A DNA stretch of 64,000 bases, from NCBI GenBank assembly GCA_951804985.1, contig OX638130.1:2632501-2696500 (forward strand). Direction: 5' to 3'. The notes under the pieces are model-generated. The model was given only the letters and a program-made list of their open reading frames with translations. It had not been told where the DNA came from and ran no database searches. The position numbers and the translations under genes were made by a program. Shown in pieces: positions 1 through 12,482 of this stretch. The stretch comes from Dryomyza anilis. Its lineage: Eukaryota; Arthropoda; Insecta; Diptera; Dryomyzidae. How positions within the stretch are numbered: the stretch's first letter is position 1; each line of letters opens with the position of its first letter.

Positions 1-820
1 AAATTTGAATTTTCAGTGAAAAATTGAATTTTTAGTGAAAAATTGTGAAAATTTTAATTTTGAGTGAACATTGAATTTTTAGTAAAAAATTTAATTTTTA
101 GTAAAAAATTGAATTTTGAGTGAAAAATTTAATTTTTAGTGAAAAATTGAATTTTTATTGAAAAATTGAATTTTGAGTGAAAAATTTAATTTTGGGTGAA
201 AAAATGAATTTTTAGTGATAAATTGAATTTGTAGTGAAAAATTTAATTTTTAGTGAAAAATTGAATTTTTAGTGAAAAATTGAATTTTTAGTGAAAAATT
301 TAATTTTTAGTGAAAAATTGAATTTTTAGTGAGAAATTGAATTTTTAGTGCAAAATTGAATTTGTAGTGAAAATTTTAATTTATAGTGAAAAATTGAATT
401 TTGAGTGAAAAACTGAATTTTTAGTAAAAAATTGAATTTTAGTGAAAAATTGAATTTTTAATGAAAAATTATATTTTTTAGTGAAAAATAAAATTTTTAG
501 TGCAAAATTGAATTTGTAGTGAAAAATTGAATTTATAGTGAAAAATTGAATTTTTAGTGAAAAATTGAATTTTTAGTGAAAAATTGTGAAAATTTTAATT
601 TTGAGTGAACATTGAATTTTTAGTAAAAAATTTAATTTTTAGTAAAAAATTGAATTTTGAGTGAAAAATTTAATTTTGAGTGAAAAATTTAATTTTTAGT
701 GAAAAATTGAATTTTTAGTGAAAATTTGAATTTTTAGTGAAAAATTGAATTTATAGTGAAAAATTGAATTTTTAGTGAAAAATTGAATTTTTAGTGAAAA
801 ATTTAATTTTTAGTGAAAAT
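1..820 (-). repeat. 19-bp satellite block 1 (inverted orientation)
   Basis: Degenerate tandem copies of a 19-bp unit. Read on the - strand the unit is TTTTTCACTAAAAATTCAA; on the + strand it appears as TTGAATTTTTAGTGAAAAA. The block runs off the left edge and stops about 55 bp before the acceptor of gene A's first visible exon, so it lies in an intron. The same unit recurs in the opposite orientation downstream of that exon. Confidence 0.9.
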
Positions 821-876
821 TATACATAGAAAATATTTGTAACTAAATTAATTTTTATTTTTCTTTAAATTTTCAG

Positions 877-1403
877 CATCTTGTCCCTTCGCAACTGCTT
901 TGGCTAGCAGCGCTCGTTGCCGTCACTTTGGCACGCTACGACGATGACACCACAACCCGCAAAGTGCGTCTCTTGGATTTGGAAAACGACACCGATGAAC
1001 GACAATCACAACAGCTGCACAATTTGCCGCTGCTAAGACCTGCCTATTACCATGCGTTACCCACGGCACCGACATCACTGCCAGAGCCACCGTCGACTGC
1101 GGCCTCCTATTTCTCCTCGGCAACAGTGCGACCCTATACGGCGGCACCATATCGTGCACCAACCTATTTGCCGCAACGTCAAAATACTTTCGATCGAAAC
1201 GTTGCCGCCGCGCAACGTTTCAATTTGGGCGCAAATCCCTACCGCAGTCGCTACAATGATTTGACGGAAAATGACGGAGACGATGACTCGCAGCAGCAGC
1301 AACAGAGACTGCGTCAGCAACAAGTCGATGATGACGGTGGTTATGCGCTGAAAACGACACCAGCCGCTTATGTATTGGTGCCACCTTTTGACCAGAATGG
1401 ACT
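877..1403 (+). CDS. Gene A, signal-peptide exon (5' end of gene outside window): secreted low-complexity protein
   Basis: An internal coding exon. The acceptor is a T-rich tract ending in CAG at 874-876 and the donor is GTAAGT at 1404. It reads in phase 0 from 877. The first codons give HLVPSQ followed by the hydrophobic run LLWLAALVAVTLA, which completes a signal peptide with likely cleavage before RYDDD. The start codon must therefore be in a small upstream exon outside the window. The mature part is rich in Pro, Ala, Tyr, Gln and Asp, including YRAPTYLPQRQ, a DDDSQQQQQ run and PAAYVLVPPFDQNGL. It has no cysteines in what is visible. The exon ends in phase 2 and joins 9598, giving a Leu codon across the junction. 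Composition resembles insect cuticle or extracellular-matrix proteins, but no chitin-binding motif (such as Rebers-Riddiford) is seen. The function is unassigned. Confidence 0.82.
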
Positions 1404-1604
1404 GTAAGTTTTGGTTGTTTACTGAGCGCGATGAGCTTTCACTTTGACACTTTTTGTTTGGTTTATGTCTTGACTAAAGAGCTTTGAGGTTAATGTAACT
1501 ACTTGGTTGTTGTAGTGGGAATACGAAAAAGCTATTAATGCGGCGTTTCTACTGTTATTTATTTGGACAGCTTACCAAATATTTTTATTCAATGAAAAGC
1601 TACT

Positions 1605-1965
1605 TTAAAGTTGTGTATAAGTTGTATACAAGTTGCATAGAAGTGTCATAGAATATTTTTATAAAAAGAAAAACTTAATAAAAATATATCAGCAGTTAGA
1701 AATTTTTCATGAACTAACATAAAAGTTATACAGAAGTTATATAATACTTGTAAAGTCGTATAGAAGTTGTATAGCAGTTGTATAGAAGTTGTATAGCAGT
1801 TGTATAGAATTCCTATAGAAGTTGAATAAAATAATGTTTTAAAGATAATTTAATTAAAAGGATTTTAGCAGTTTTAAGAAATTGAATAAAAATTCGTACG
1901 AAGTTACAAAGTTCTAAAAATATGCTTTATAAGTTGTACAGAAGTTGTACAGAAGAATGCTTTAA
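1605..1965 (+). repeat. Degenerate 12-13 bp repeat (AGTTGTATAGA)
   Basis: Recurring AGTTGTATAGA / AGTTGTATAGC units, clearest at 1735-1825 where they follow each other closely, more scattered on both sides. Short, imperfect and intronic. Confidence 0.6.
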
Positions 1966-2111
1966 AAGAGTTTCCGAGCGGTTTTCTAATTATAACAGTT
2001 TTTCAAATTATAATAGATAACTTTGAAGTCTAATTAAGTGCATTAATATAAATATGTCCAACAGATCTTTATAAAAGGTTTTTCAATAAGAGCGCTACAA
2101 AAGTTTTTTTC

Positions 2112-2394
2112 AAGGATTTTTCAACAAGGACGCTACAAAAGAAGAGCGACAGGGAGAGCAAACGACGCCATAATTCTTGCCGCTCTTTTGACATTTCTCT
2201 TTAGTAAAGTTTGCCATTTCATGATAGAAAGATATACGAGCCAACAACGAGTCGAAATTATTAAAATTTACTACCGAAATTCGAATTTGTATATCTTTCC
2301 ATCATGATGGCAAACCTTACTGAAGAGAAATATGGCGTCGTTTGCTGTCCCTGTCCGCTCTACTTTTGTAGAGTCCCTGTTAAAAAAACCCTTT
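2112..2394. mobile_element. Palindromic MITE / foldback element
   Basis: The two halves are near reverse complements. The left arm has CAACAAGGACGCTACAAAAG, then GCAAACGACGCCATA and AGTTTGCCAT followed by GAAAGATATAC. The right arm read backwards has AACAGGGACTCTACAAAAG, GCAAACGACGCCATA, GGTTTGCCAT and GAAAGATATAC. Arms are roughly 110-130 bp around an AT-rich centre near 2255. The left arm carries about 20 extra bases after CGCCATA. A second partial copy of the left tip (GCGCTACAAAAG) begins near 2089. No transposase is present, so it is non-autonomous. Superfamily was not determined. Confidence 0.75.
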
Positions 2395-2659
2395 ACATAT
2401 CATTTTAAAAACAAAGGCCATAAAAATGATATGTATAAAGATATTTATAAAGCCTTTTTTTAATCATAATTATAAAATACATTTTGGAGTCAATTGATTG
2501 CTAATTGTATATGAACTAGATAAGTATTAAATTTAATACGTTTTATATAAGTTCTGCAATATATACGATATGTTCAGTTTTAACTTAAATTTACATAGGT
2601 TATATGTATGTAGATACTTTAAATTTGTATGTAAATTCTTTATAATAATAGTTAATTTC

Positions 2660-3215
2660 AGAATTTACAATATTTGTGGACAGTTTGACAAAGGTTGTTT
2701 AAATGTTTCAGAAAAGTTGGTGTATTGGAAGCAAAATATACATTAGTAAGGTAGTTAAAAGATTACAATAGAAGTGTCCTTTTAAATTATAATATTGAAT
2801 ATATTTGCGGATAATTGTATAACAATTGTTTAAAACATGCAATAGAAATGTATGAGAATTAGAATATAGTTCATTTGTGAATAGTTTGATAAAGGCTGTT
2901 TGAAGGTTCAGTAGAAATGTATGATATTTTTAATCATAAGGTACAGTATTTGTGGACAATTATATAAATGTGGTGTAAACGTTGCAATATAAATGTATAA
3001 TAATCGAATTAAAACATATGTTTGTGGAGAGGCTATGGACAGGCCGCGGTAGCTCAGTGGTTAGTGCGTTGGACTGCGAACCGAAAGGTCCCAGGTTCAA
3101 GCCTGGACTGGAGCTAAAGGCTTGTTAAAGGTTGCAACAGAAATATATGAGAACTGGAATCAAAATATGCATTATTTGTGGACAGTTTCATTAAGGATGT
3201 TTAATGGTTGCAATA
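2660..3215 (+). repeat. Degenerate ~70-75 bp tandem repeat
   Basis: About six diverged units. Most start near ATTTGTGGACAGTTT and continue through a GGTTGTTTAAA-like stretch and GCAATAGAAATGTATGA (starts near 2670, 2802, 2871, 2948, 3020 and 3172). The unit at 3020 is interrupted by the tRNA-like sequence at 3043-3115. Confidence 0.65.
3043..3115 (+). other. tRNA-like sequence (SINE head, 3'-truncated copy)
   Basis: Starts GCCGCGGTAGCTCAGTGGTT, matching a pol III A box, and contains GGTTCAAGCC, close to a B box. The putative anticodon loop is CTGCGAA, which would place GCG (Arg) at the anticodon. However, the anticodon, T and acceptor stems are poorly paired, so a working tRNA is unlikely. 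It is about 90% identical to the head of the SINE at 52244. The SINE body is absent here, and the insertion splits one unit of the local ~75-bp repeat. Confidence 0.72.
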
Positions 3216-3559
3216 TCATTTGATTTGAAGCTTTTTATATTTATAAATCGGTCCTATAAATAATTTATCAAGGTTGTGATAAATAGATAAATTAAAATTT
3301 GCATTACTATATATTAAAGTAATTTTCCTGTTATATAACAGCTGTATTGCGATTTTTTGTAATTTTCTTTAAACTACAACATTTTTCACATAACCATTAT
3401 AGTCAAATTAACAATTTGTCAATACTTTCCAACGCGATTGTAATAGTTTATAATAGCAATTATTGCATTGTAAAAAATTAGCCGGTCAATCCTGTTAGCT
3501 GTGATGACATTTTTTGTAATATGACAAATAAAAACAAAAACCAAAAATACAAATATCAG

Positions 3560-4060
3560 TTTAAATGACAGCTGGGAAAAATAAAAATCCAAACAACAAC
3601 ATACATCCCAATCAAATGATGTGCATCACATCATCATTAACAAGGAAATCCTTGACAGCAGCCGCCATCGTAACCAGTTTGGTATTTATTTTGAGCACTT
3701 AACAATGTGGGCCAGGAAGGCGCTATTTAAACGCCAAAGGATGGGATGGTGATCCAAACTGGCTACAAAGAAAGTGTAACCAATGCAAATAAAGTGGTTT
3801 TCCTTGGCTTTACTTAGCGCACGACCCGCTTGTTTATGTAAATTCAAAATAACATTTTTTTTTTAAATTTTTTTTGCTAAATAGGAAATGGTTTAAAATA
3901 TTTTCATGTTGTGTTTTGTTGTCCAGTTTGCAGCCAGTTTTGATGTCATTATTGACTGCTGCATAAGTTTGACGCCACTTGTTGGCGGAATTTATTTAAA
4001 TTTAATTCGATGAACATATTTAAAACCAATTTAATGAAAAATGTGCGACTATATTGATTG
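3560..4060. other. Less AT-rich intronic island (candidate regulatory DNA)
   Basis: Mixed-composition sequence between AT-rich repeats, with no open frame of note and no splice-bounded exon recognised. Contains GATGTGCATCACATCATC, GCAGCCGCCATCG and GGCGCTATTTAAACGCC. An enhancer inside the intron is possible, but this rests only on base composition. Confidence 0.35.
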
Positions 4061-4267
4061 CAGGCGAGCGCTTTACTGATTTATGTGGGGATTTTTAATA
4101 ATTTAATTTTCATAATTATCAACAAGTTTATATTGAGGCGCAGCAAGTGTGATCGAGTTTTATAAAGTAGGAAATAGGTCAGTTGTGTTAAATGGATTAT
4201 TACGGATTATTATATTATTAATTCAATTATATTTTAATTGTAGATTTAATAATGTAAGACACGTTTT

Positions 4268-7200
4268 TTCAATTTAATTTAATTTTTCATTAAAAAAATA
4301 ATTTTTCACTACAAATTCAATTTTTCACTAAAAATTAAATTTTTCACTAAAAATTCAATTTTTCACTAAAAATTAAATTTTTCAGTAAAAATTAAATTTT
4401 TCACTAAAAATTCAATTTTTCACTAAAAATTCAATTTTTCATTAAAAATTCAATTTTCACTAAAAATTCAATTTTTCACTAAAAATTCAATTTTCACTAA
4501 AAATTCAATTTTTCACTAAAAATTAATTTTTTCAGTAAAAATTAATTTTTTCACTAAAAATTCAATTTTTCACTAAAAATTCAATTTTTCATTAAAAATT
4601 CAATTTTCACTAAAAATTCAATTTTTCACTAAAAATTCAATTTTTCATTAAAAATTCAATTTTCACTAAAAATTCAATTTTTCACTAAAAATTCAATTTT
4701 TCACTAAAAATTCAATTTTTCATTAAAAATTCAATTTTCACTAAAAATTCAATTTTTCACTAAAAATTCAATTTTTCACTAAAAATTCAATTTTTCACTA
4801 AAAATTCAGTTTTTCACAAAAAATTCAATTTTCACTAAAAATTCAATTTTTCACTAAAAATTCAATTTTTCACAAAAAATTCAATTTTTCACTAAAAATT
4901 CAATTTTTCACTAAAAATTCAATTTTTCACTAAAAATTCAATTTTTCACTAAAAATTCAATTTTTCACTAAAAATTCAATTTTTCACTAAAAATTCAATT
5001 TTTCACTACAAATTCAATTTTTCACTACAAATTCAATTTTTCAGTAAAAATTAAAATTTTCACTAAAAATTCAATTTTTCACTAAAAATTCAATTTTTTC
5101 ACTAAAAATTCAATTTTTTCACTAAAAATTCAATTTTTCACTAAAAATTCAATTTTTCACTAAAAATTCAATTTTTCACTAAAAATTCAATTTTTCACTA
5201 AAAATTCAAATTTTCACTATAAATTCAATTTTTCACTAAAAATTCCAATTTTCATTAAAAAATTCAATTTTTCACTAAAAATTCAATTTTTCACTACAAA
5301 TTCAAATTTTCATTAAAAATTCAAATTTTCACTAAAAAATAAAATTTTCACTAAAAATTAAAATTTTCTAAAAATTCAATTTTTAACTAAAAAATCAATT
5401 TTTCACTAAAAATTCAATATTTCACTAAAAATTCAAATTTTCACTAAAAATTCAATATTTCACTAAAAATTTAATTTTTCATTAAAAATTCAATTTTTTC
5501 ACTAAAAATTCAATTTTTCACTAAAAATTCAATTTTTCACTAAAAATTCAATTTTTCACTAAAAATTCAATTTTTCACTAAAAATTCAATTTTTCACTAA
5601 AAATTCAAATTTTCACTATAAATTCAATTTTTCACTAAAAATTCCAATTTTCATTAAAAAATTCAATTTTTCACTAAAAATTCAATTTTTCACTACAAAT
5701 TCAAATTTTCATTAAAAATTCAAATTTTCACTAAAAAATAAAATTTTCACTAAAAATTAAAATTTTCTAAAAATTCAATTTTTAACTAAAAAATCAATTT
5801 TTCACTAAAAATTCAATATTTCACTAAAAATTCAAATTTTCACTAAAAATTCAATATTTCACTAAAAATTCAATTTTTCACTAAAAATTCAATTTTTCAC
5901 TAAAAATTCAATTTTTCACTAATAATTCAATTTTTCATTAAAAATTAAATTTTTCACTTAAAATTTAATTTTTCTAAAAATTCATTTTTTAACTAAAAAA
6001 TCAATTTTTCACTAAAAATTCAATATTTCACTAAAAATTCAAATTTTCACTAAAAATTCAATATTTCACTAAAAATTTAATTTTTCATTAAAAATTTAAT
6101 TTTTCACTAAAAATTCAATTTTTCACTAAAAATTCAATTTTTCACTAAAAATTAAATTTTTCACTAAAAATTCAATTTTTCACTAAAAATTCAATTTTTC
6201 ACTAAAAATTAAATTTTTCACTAAAAATTAAATTTTTCACTAAAAATTAAATTTTTCACTAAAAATTCAATTTTTCACTAAAAATTCAATTTTTCACTAA
6301 TATTTCAATTTTTCATTAAAATTAAATTTTTCACTAAAAATTTAATTTTTCACTAAAAGTTCTACTAATTAAATTTTCACTAAAAATTAAATTTTTAACT
6401 AAAACATCAATTTTTCACTAAAAATTCAATATTTCACTAAAATTCAATATTTCACTAAAAATTCAATTTTTCACTACAAATTCAATTTTTCACTACAAAT
6501 TCAATTTTTCAGTAAAAATTAAAATTTTCACTAAAAATTCTAATAATTAAATTTTTCACTAAAAATTTAATTTTTAACTAAAAAAAATCAATTTTTCATT
6601 ATAAATTCAATTTTTCACTAAAAATTCAATTTTTCACTAAAAATTCAATTTTTCACTAAAAATTCAATTTTTCACTAAAAATTCAATTTTTCACTACAAA
6701 TTCAATTTTTCACTACAAATTCAATTTTTCAGTAAAAATTAAATTTTTCACTAAAAATTCTAATAATTAAATTTTTCACTAAAAATTTAATTTTTAACTA
6801 AAAAAAATCAATTTTTCATTATAAATTCAATTTTTCACTAAAAATTCAATTTTTCACTAAAAATTCAATTTTTTCACTAAAAATTCAATTTTTTCACTAA
6901 AAATTCAATTTTTCACTAAAAATTCAATTTTTCACTAAAAATTCAATTTTTCACTAAAAATTCAATTTTTCACTAAAAATTCAATTTTTCACTAAAAATT
7001 CAAATTTTCACTATAAATTCAATTTTTCACTAAAAATTCCAATTTTCATTAAAAAATTCAATTTTTCACTAAAAATTCAATTTTTCACTACAAATTCAAA
7101 TTTTCATTAAAAATTCAAATTTTCACTAAAAAATAAAATTTTCACTAAAAATTAAAATTTTCTAAAAATTCAATTTTTAACTAAAAAATCAATTTTTCAC

Positions 7201-8795
7201 TAAAAATTCAATATTTCACTAAAAATTCAAATTTTCACTAAAAATTCAATATTTCACTAAAAATTTAATTTTTCATTAAAAATTCAATTTTTCACTAAAA
7301 ATTCAATTTTTCACTAAAAATTCAATTTTTCACTAAAAATTCAATTTTTCACTAAAAATTCAATTTTTCACTAAAAATTCAATTTTTCACTAAAAATTCA
7401 ATTTTTCACTAAAAATTCAATTTTTCACTAAAAATTCAATTTTTCACTAAAAATTCAATTTTTCACTAAAAATTCAATTTTTCACTAATAATTCAATTTT
7501 TCATTAAAAATTAAATTTTTCACTTAAAATTTAATTTTTCTAAATATTCATTTTTTAACTAAAAAATCAATTTTTCACTAAAAATTCAATATTTCACTAA
7601 AAATTCAAATTTTCACTAAAAATTCAATATTTCACTAAAAATTTAATTTTTCATTAAAAATTTAATTTTTCACTAAAAATTCAATTTTTCACTAAAAATT
7701 CAATTTTTCACTAAAAATTCAATTTTTCACTAAAAATTAAATTTTTCACTAAAAATTAAATTTTTCACTAAAAATTAAATTTTTCACTAAAAATTCAATT
7801 TTTCACTAAAAATTCAATTTTTCACTAATATTTCAATTTTTCATTAAAATTAAATTTTTCACTAAAAATTTAATTTTTCACTAAAAGTTCTACTAATTAA
7901 ATTTTCACTAAAAATTAAATTTTTAACTAAAACATCAATTTTTCACTAAAAATTCAATATTTCACTAAAATTCAATATTTCACTAAAAATTCAATTTTTC
8001 ACTAAAAATTAAATTTTTCACAAAAAATTCAAATTTTCACTAAAAATTCAATTTTTCACTAAAAATTCAATTTTTCACTAAAAATTCAATTTTTCACTAA
8101 AAATTCAATTTTTCACTAAAAATTCAATTTTTCACTAAAAATTCAATTTTTCACTAATAATTCAATTTTTCATTAAAAATTAAATTTTTCACTTAAAATT
8201 TAATTTTTCACTAAAAATTCTAATAATTAAATTTTTCACTAAAAATTCAATTTTTCACTAAAAACTAAAAAATCAAATTTTCAGTATAAATTCAATTTTT
8301 CACTAAAAAATCAATTTTTCAGCATAAATTCAATTTTTCACTAAAAATTCAATTTTTAACAAAAATTCAATTTTTCACTAAAAATTAAATTTTTCACTAA
8401 AAATACAATTTTTCACTAAAAATTCAATTTTTCACTAAAAATTCAATTTTTCACCAAAATTCAATTTTTCACTAAAAATTCAATTTTTCACTAAAAATTC
8501 AATTTTTCACTAAAAATTCAATTTTTCACTAAAAATTCAATTTTTCACTAAAAATTCAATTTACACTACAAATTCAAATATTCACTAAAAATTAAAATGT
8601 TCACTATAAATTCAATTTTGCACTAACAATTTAATTTGTTCACTAAAAATTTAATTTTTCACTAAAAATACAATTTTTCTCTAAAAATGCAATTTTTTCC
8701 CAAAAAAATTATTTTGTCACTATAAATTAAATCAAAATTAAATTTTCACTTAAAATAAAAGTTTTATCTAAAAACTAAATTTTGACTAAAAATTA
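4268..8795 (+). repeat. 19-bp satellite block 2, 4.5 kb, with higher-order repeats
   Basis: About 230 tandem units of TTTTTCACTAAAAATTCAA with substitutions and 18-20 bp variants. The orientation is opposite to the block at 1-820. Higher-order structure is visible. A variant string containing TTCACTATAAATTC then AATTCCAATTTTCATTAAAA occurs near 5213, 5612 and 7008. A string with TCTAATAATTAAATTTTTCAC recurs near 6537, 6757 and 8215. The segment near 5935-6460 recurs near 7490-8010. This indicates duplication of multi-unit blocks. Confidence 0.95.
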
Positions 8796-9597
8796 AATGT
8801 ATATAAAAATCCAAAATAATTCAAATTTTCACCAAATAATTAAAATTAATTTTAAATTACCAAAAAAAATATATCAAATATTTGTTTATAAAAAAAATGT
8901 TATCCACTTATTTATTTATCAGCACATCATCTATAAATTTAAACAAACACAATTAAATTCATTAACTGTACGTTTTAACAGCCAACAAAAATAACGCTGC
9001 ATATTTAAAATCAGCTTCCGAATCATTTCGTTATTTTCGGCAAATATTATGAGCACATAAAACTGTTGCTGTTGGCAAAACTGAAATAATTGCTGTCTTA
9101 TTAACAGCAGCAACAATTAATGCGTCTGCGATGCGTTGCAGATATTTTTTTTATTACAAAAAATTGAATAACTTGTTACACAGACAGGCGCACATATAGA
9201 CAGAGTTATAAACAGACATTTTGACTGAGAAATGGACAGACATGTGAGCAATAAAAATCATGCTTTTGTTGCAATAATTTCAACGCTGTTGAATTTGTTG
9301 CTGATGTGCGCAGTGTTATTGCTTTTAAAAATGTGGCAAAATTTTTGTTAAAAAAAAAAAAAAAATAAATAAATAAAAAAAAAAAAATTAAATAAAATTT
9401 TAAATACACAAAAAAACACTTTAAAAAGCTTTAAACAATATAAATAAAATGTTAAAAAATAAATAGAAAAATTGCTATATTGTGCAATAATTGCAATTGC
9501 ATCAGTTACAACAACAGCAATTCGTTAAAATAGCGACAATAATTAACGCTTCGATTCTTTGCATTTTTTAATTATTGTTTTTTAATTTTTCTTTCAG

Positions 9598-10459
9598 CGC
9601 CGCTGCACGCGAAGCCTCATATCAACGTCAGCAACAGTTTTTGCAACAGCACCAACAGCAACAACAACACCATCAACAACATCAGCTAAAACACGCGCAA
9701 CAACAGCAACATTCAATTGCCTCATTTGCCAACGCCGGCGTGCGCTACTTGTCCAACAATCATTTGACGCAGTCACCACAATCGCACGACGACGATGACA
9801 CCGACATCAACTCCGTCGATACATCAGCCTCCGCCGAGTCCTCTTTACATAATTATGAATCATTGAACCTGCGTAAACCTGCCATAGTCTATGGCGCACC
9901 TTCTCCTGCTACATTTGTTGCCCCCACTGGTGCCGCTGCCGCCGCCATTGCCTATCATCGTCCAACGCCACCCTCCGCGCCACAGTCGCCACAATTTGCC
10001 TATGCGCCACGTCGTCCTGAATCTGCTAAATTATCTGGCGCCAGTGCCACGTTACCATTTCCACCCTCATTCATTTCGATCACCACGCGTCGTCCAACCG
10101 TTGTTTATGCCGATTTGCCACAGCTGCAGGCGCCCAATTTCAGAGCCTCGCAGCAGGATCCTGTGCCTGATCTGGTCCCGGATCTGGTGCCGGATCTTTT
10201 CGCGCAACGTCACTCGAAATCGTTGCTAGACTCTTATATACCAAGCTGGATTGTAAACAAAATGCTAGCGCAACAGCAACAATATCAATCACAGTATCAA
10301 CCACAACAACAGTTTTACAAAAGACAGTTTAAACGTGGCGCCTCCACCAATGCTGCTGCGTCACCTTTAAAACCACCAAAGGCTACAAAAAAACATATTG
10401 TCAAAAAGTCCTTGTCACCCCTGCAGCACGCAGAGCCACTGCTAATGACTGCCAAGTGA
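9598..10459 (+). CDS. Gene A, terminal coding exon: Gln/His-rich secreted protein
   Basis: Opens after CTTTCAG with one base that completes a Leu codon, then reads AAAREASYQRQQQFLQQHQQ. Residues in order: a Gln/His-rich stretch (about 9630-9710), an acidic Ser/Asp segment (DDDDTDINSVDTSASAE), a Pro/Ala/Tyr-rich middle (IVYGAPSPATFVAP, GAAAAAIAYH, PQFAYAPRRPE), a short internal triplication of VPDL, a well-formed YIPSWIVNKMLAQQQQ segment, and a basic Lys/Pro-rich tail ending at TGA 10457-10459. Together with 877-1403 it gives 462 residues excluding the missing start exon. Long CAG/CAA runs make alignment-based assignment unreliable. It was not recognised as a named Drosophila gene, and a structural cuticle or matrix role is inference only. 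Confidence 0.82.
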
Positions 10460-10600
10460 GCAATGAATTTATTATATTTTGTCATTTCAAGCATTTTTAA
10501 TATTTATTAATTTAATTTTCAATACTCACATCGAAATCAAATCATTTATTTATGTACTTTTAATGTTAAGTTTTTTTTATATATATTGTTTTATATTTTT

Positions 10601-10606
10601 AATAAA
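10601..10606 (+). terminator. Likely poly(A) signal of gene A
   Basis: AATAAA lies 142 bp after the stop codon of gene A, in T-rich sequence. It is the first good hexamer downstream of the stop. Confidence 0.5.
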
Positions 10607-11965
10607 ATATTCATTATTCAATTATTTGTTTCATTTTGTTCAATTTCGTTACTATTGCATTTTAAAATTGATTCACTTTATAATACAACGCATTTAAATG
10701 AAAGACTTAGGCAACGAACTAGGTTGATGAATAAATGAAGAACATTTTCAAAGGACTCATATAGCAAACATGCTTAAAAAATAAATATGCATACAATTTA
10801 AAGAACGCCTATAAAAAACATAAAATGCACTTATTCCAAGCAGAATTTCTTTTTTTGTAAAGTCTGCAATTAATTAACTACAGCACGTAATTTAATGATT
10901 TTTTCAACATAATTATAAAAATATTTCAAATTTAATATTGTTGTCAACAATAATTAAAATATATTTTTTATAAAATTAAAATATAACTCAGCAGATCTTT
11001 AAAAATGAAACAAACGCGAAATGTCATTTTTCTTATTTCAATATTTTACTATATACAAATTCAATCAACTAATTAAACATTTTAGAAGTCTTTAAAATAT
11101 ATGTTTTTATTAAAATCATTTGTATTAAATTGAGTTTTTGTAGCACTGTCATTTATGGCACTTTTTCAGTGCATCAACTGCTAGAACAACAGAAATGCCA
11201 TGGAAATCGACATAAATTGATTTACTTGAGACTGTAGACAATCAGGGCTGCAATAGGACTGTATTTTTCAAATAGCTGAAATATATATGAAAAAATGGTA
11301 TTCGACATTAAAGGATCTTTTTTAACTTTTTATAATATCTATTAACTTTTATAATATGTATGAAAACTTAATTTAAATTATTCTAAAAAATTATTCAAAT
11401 TTATTTAAATTACATTTTCATTAAAATACTGCACCTCAACAACAGACTTAGGCAATGAACTTGCTTAGATTTTACTACTTGTTAATTTTTTAATTTTGCC
11501 GTTTACAAAAAAGAAAAATGTTTCTGTTATCAAAAGGCATTAATAATGCTTTTCTCTGAATTAATGCACTACTTAAACAATGTATTTGCTGTAAGGTATT
11601 ACTTTGAACTGCAGTAACTCTGAAACCGTAATACAATCAGATAACTTTAGTCTAATGAAGTCATACACAATAACAATATGAAAAATATAAATAAAAACGT
11701 AGTAAAATAATAAAAATATAATTTTTCGAAACCTTATTAAACCCGAAAACTTTGATATCAACGAAAAAAATTAAGTATATTAGACATCATCCTCTTTGAA
11801 CTTGACCCAATTTTGAAGAAGTTTCTCTAATATTCAATTAAGAAATGTGCAACTTTTCTTTTACGGGATTGAAACCGTAACCGAAATCCGTTTAAAACCG
11901 AAACCATAAGAAATATACTGACATTAAAAACTGATGAAAAAATTACTTTATGTATTACTTTATGT

Positions 11966-12001
11966 AAACTCAGATTTAAAATGTCATTTAAATCTGAGTT
12001 T
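11966..12001. repeat. Perfect 15-bp inverted repeat
   Basis: AAACTCAGATTTAAA at 11966-11980 and TTTAAATCTGAGTTT at 11987-12001 are exact reverse complements around a 6-base loop (ATGTCA). Confidence 0.8.
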
Positions 12002-12482
12002 CAAAAATTAAAAACTTATTTTTGTACGATAACATTCACAACATATTTTTGAGAAACAAAATTTTAACTTTGTATATGTTTTGTTATTGTGTTCATCACT
12101 TGTGTAGCGGTAAATCGAATACAACAACAAAAACAGAGTCTACTTCAATGGCAAAATTCACAAATTTGTTTCGTTTCTGTTTCCTCGCTACACAGCATCG
12201 TTCATCGTTTGTAAAGCACTCATATACATTAAAATTTTACATATGTATATTTTTTGTTTTCTTTTCTATTTACTGTTAAATTATTAACTTTTCTTAAATT
12301 GAACTCTGTGTGCATTATTACATATAATTTTAAAATAATTTGGAGTAGTTCTTGTATGTTAGTTTGTATATTATGCTTGCTCGACATGCATAAATTAGTA
12401 AAATATTTTATAATATATTTATTTATTAATAATTACAACTTGTTATTAATTAAATGTTATATTTAAAAAAACCAAAAAAAAA

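Larger units (their letters stand above)
1404..9597 (+). other. Gene A intron, 8.2 kb, mostly satellite
   Basis: GTAAGT donor at 1404 and CTTTCAG acceptor ending at 9597. The two exons join in frame (phase 2). The intron holds a short degenerate repeat, a palindromic MITE, a ~75-bp tandem repeat with a tRNA-like insertion, a less AT-rich island and a 4.5 kb 19-bp satellite block. From 8800 to 9590 it is plain AT-rich sequence with A/T homopolymers and no convincing exon. Confidence 0.8.

Noticed and set aside
923..1323. - strand and +2 frames over gene A's first visible exon
   Set aside because: Shadows of the spliced + strand exon; no splice signals or signal peptide of their own.
3043..3115. 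Functional tRNA-Arg gene
   Set aside because: A and B boxes are present, but the anticodon, T and acceptor stems have mismatches and the same sequence heads a SINE at 52244.
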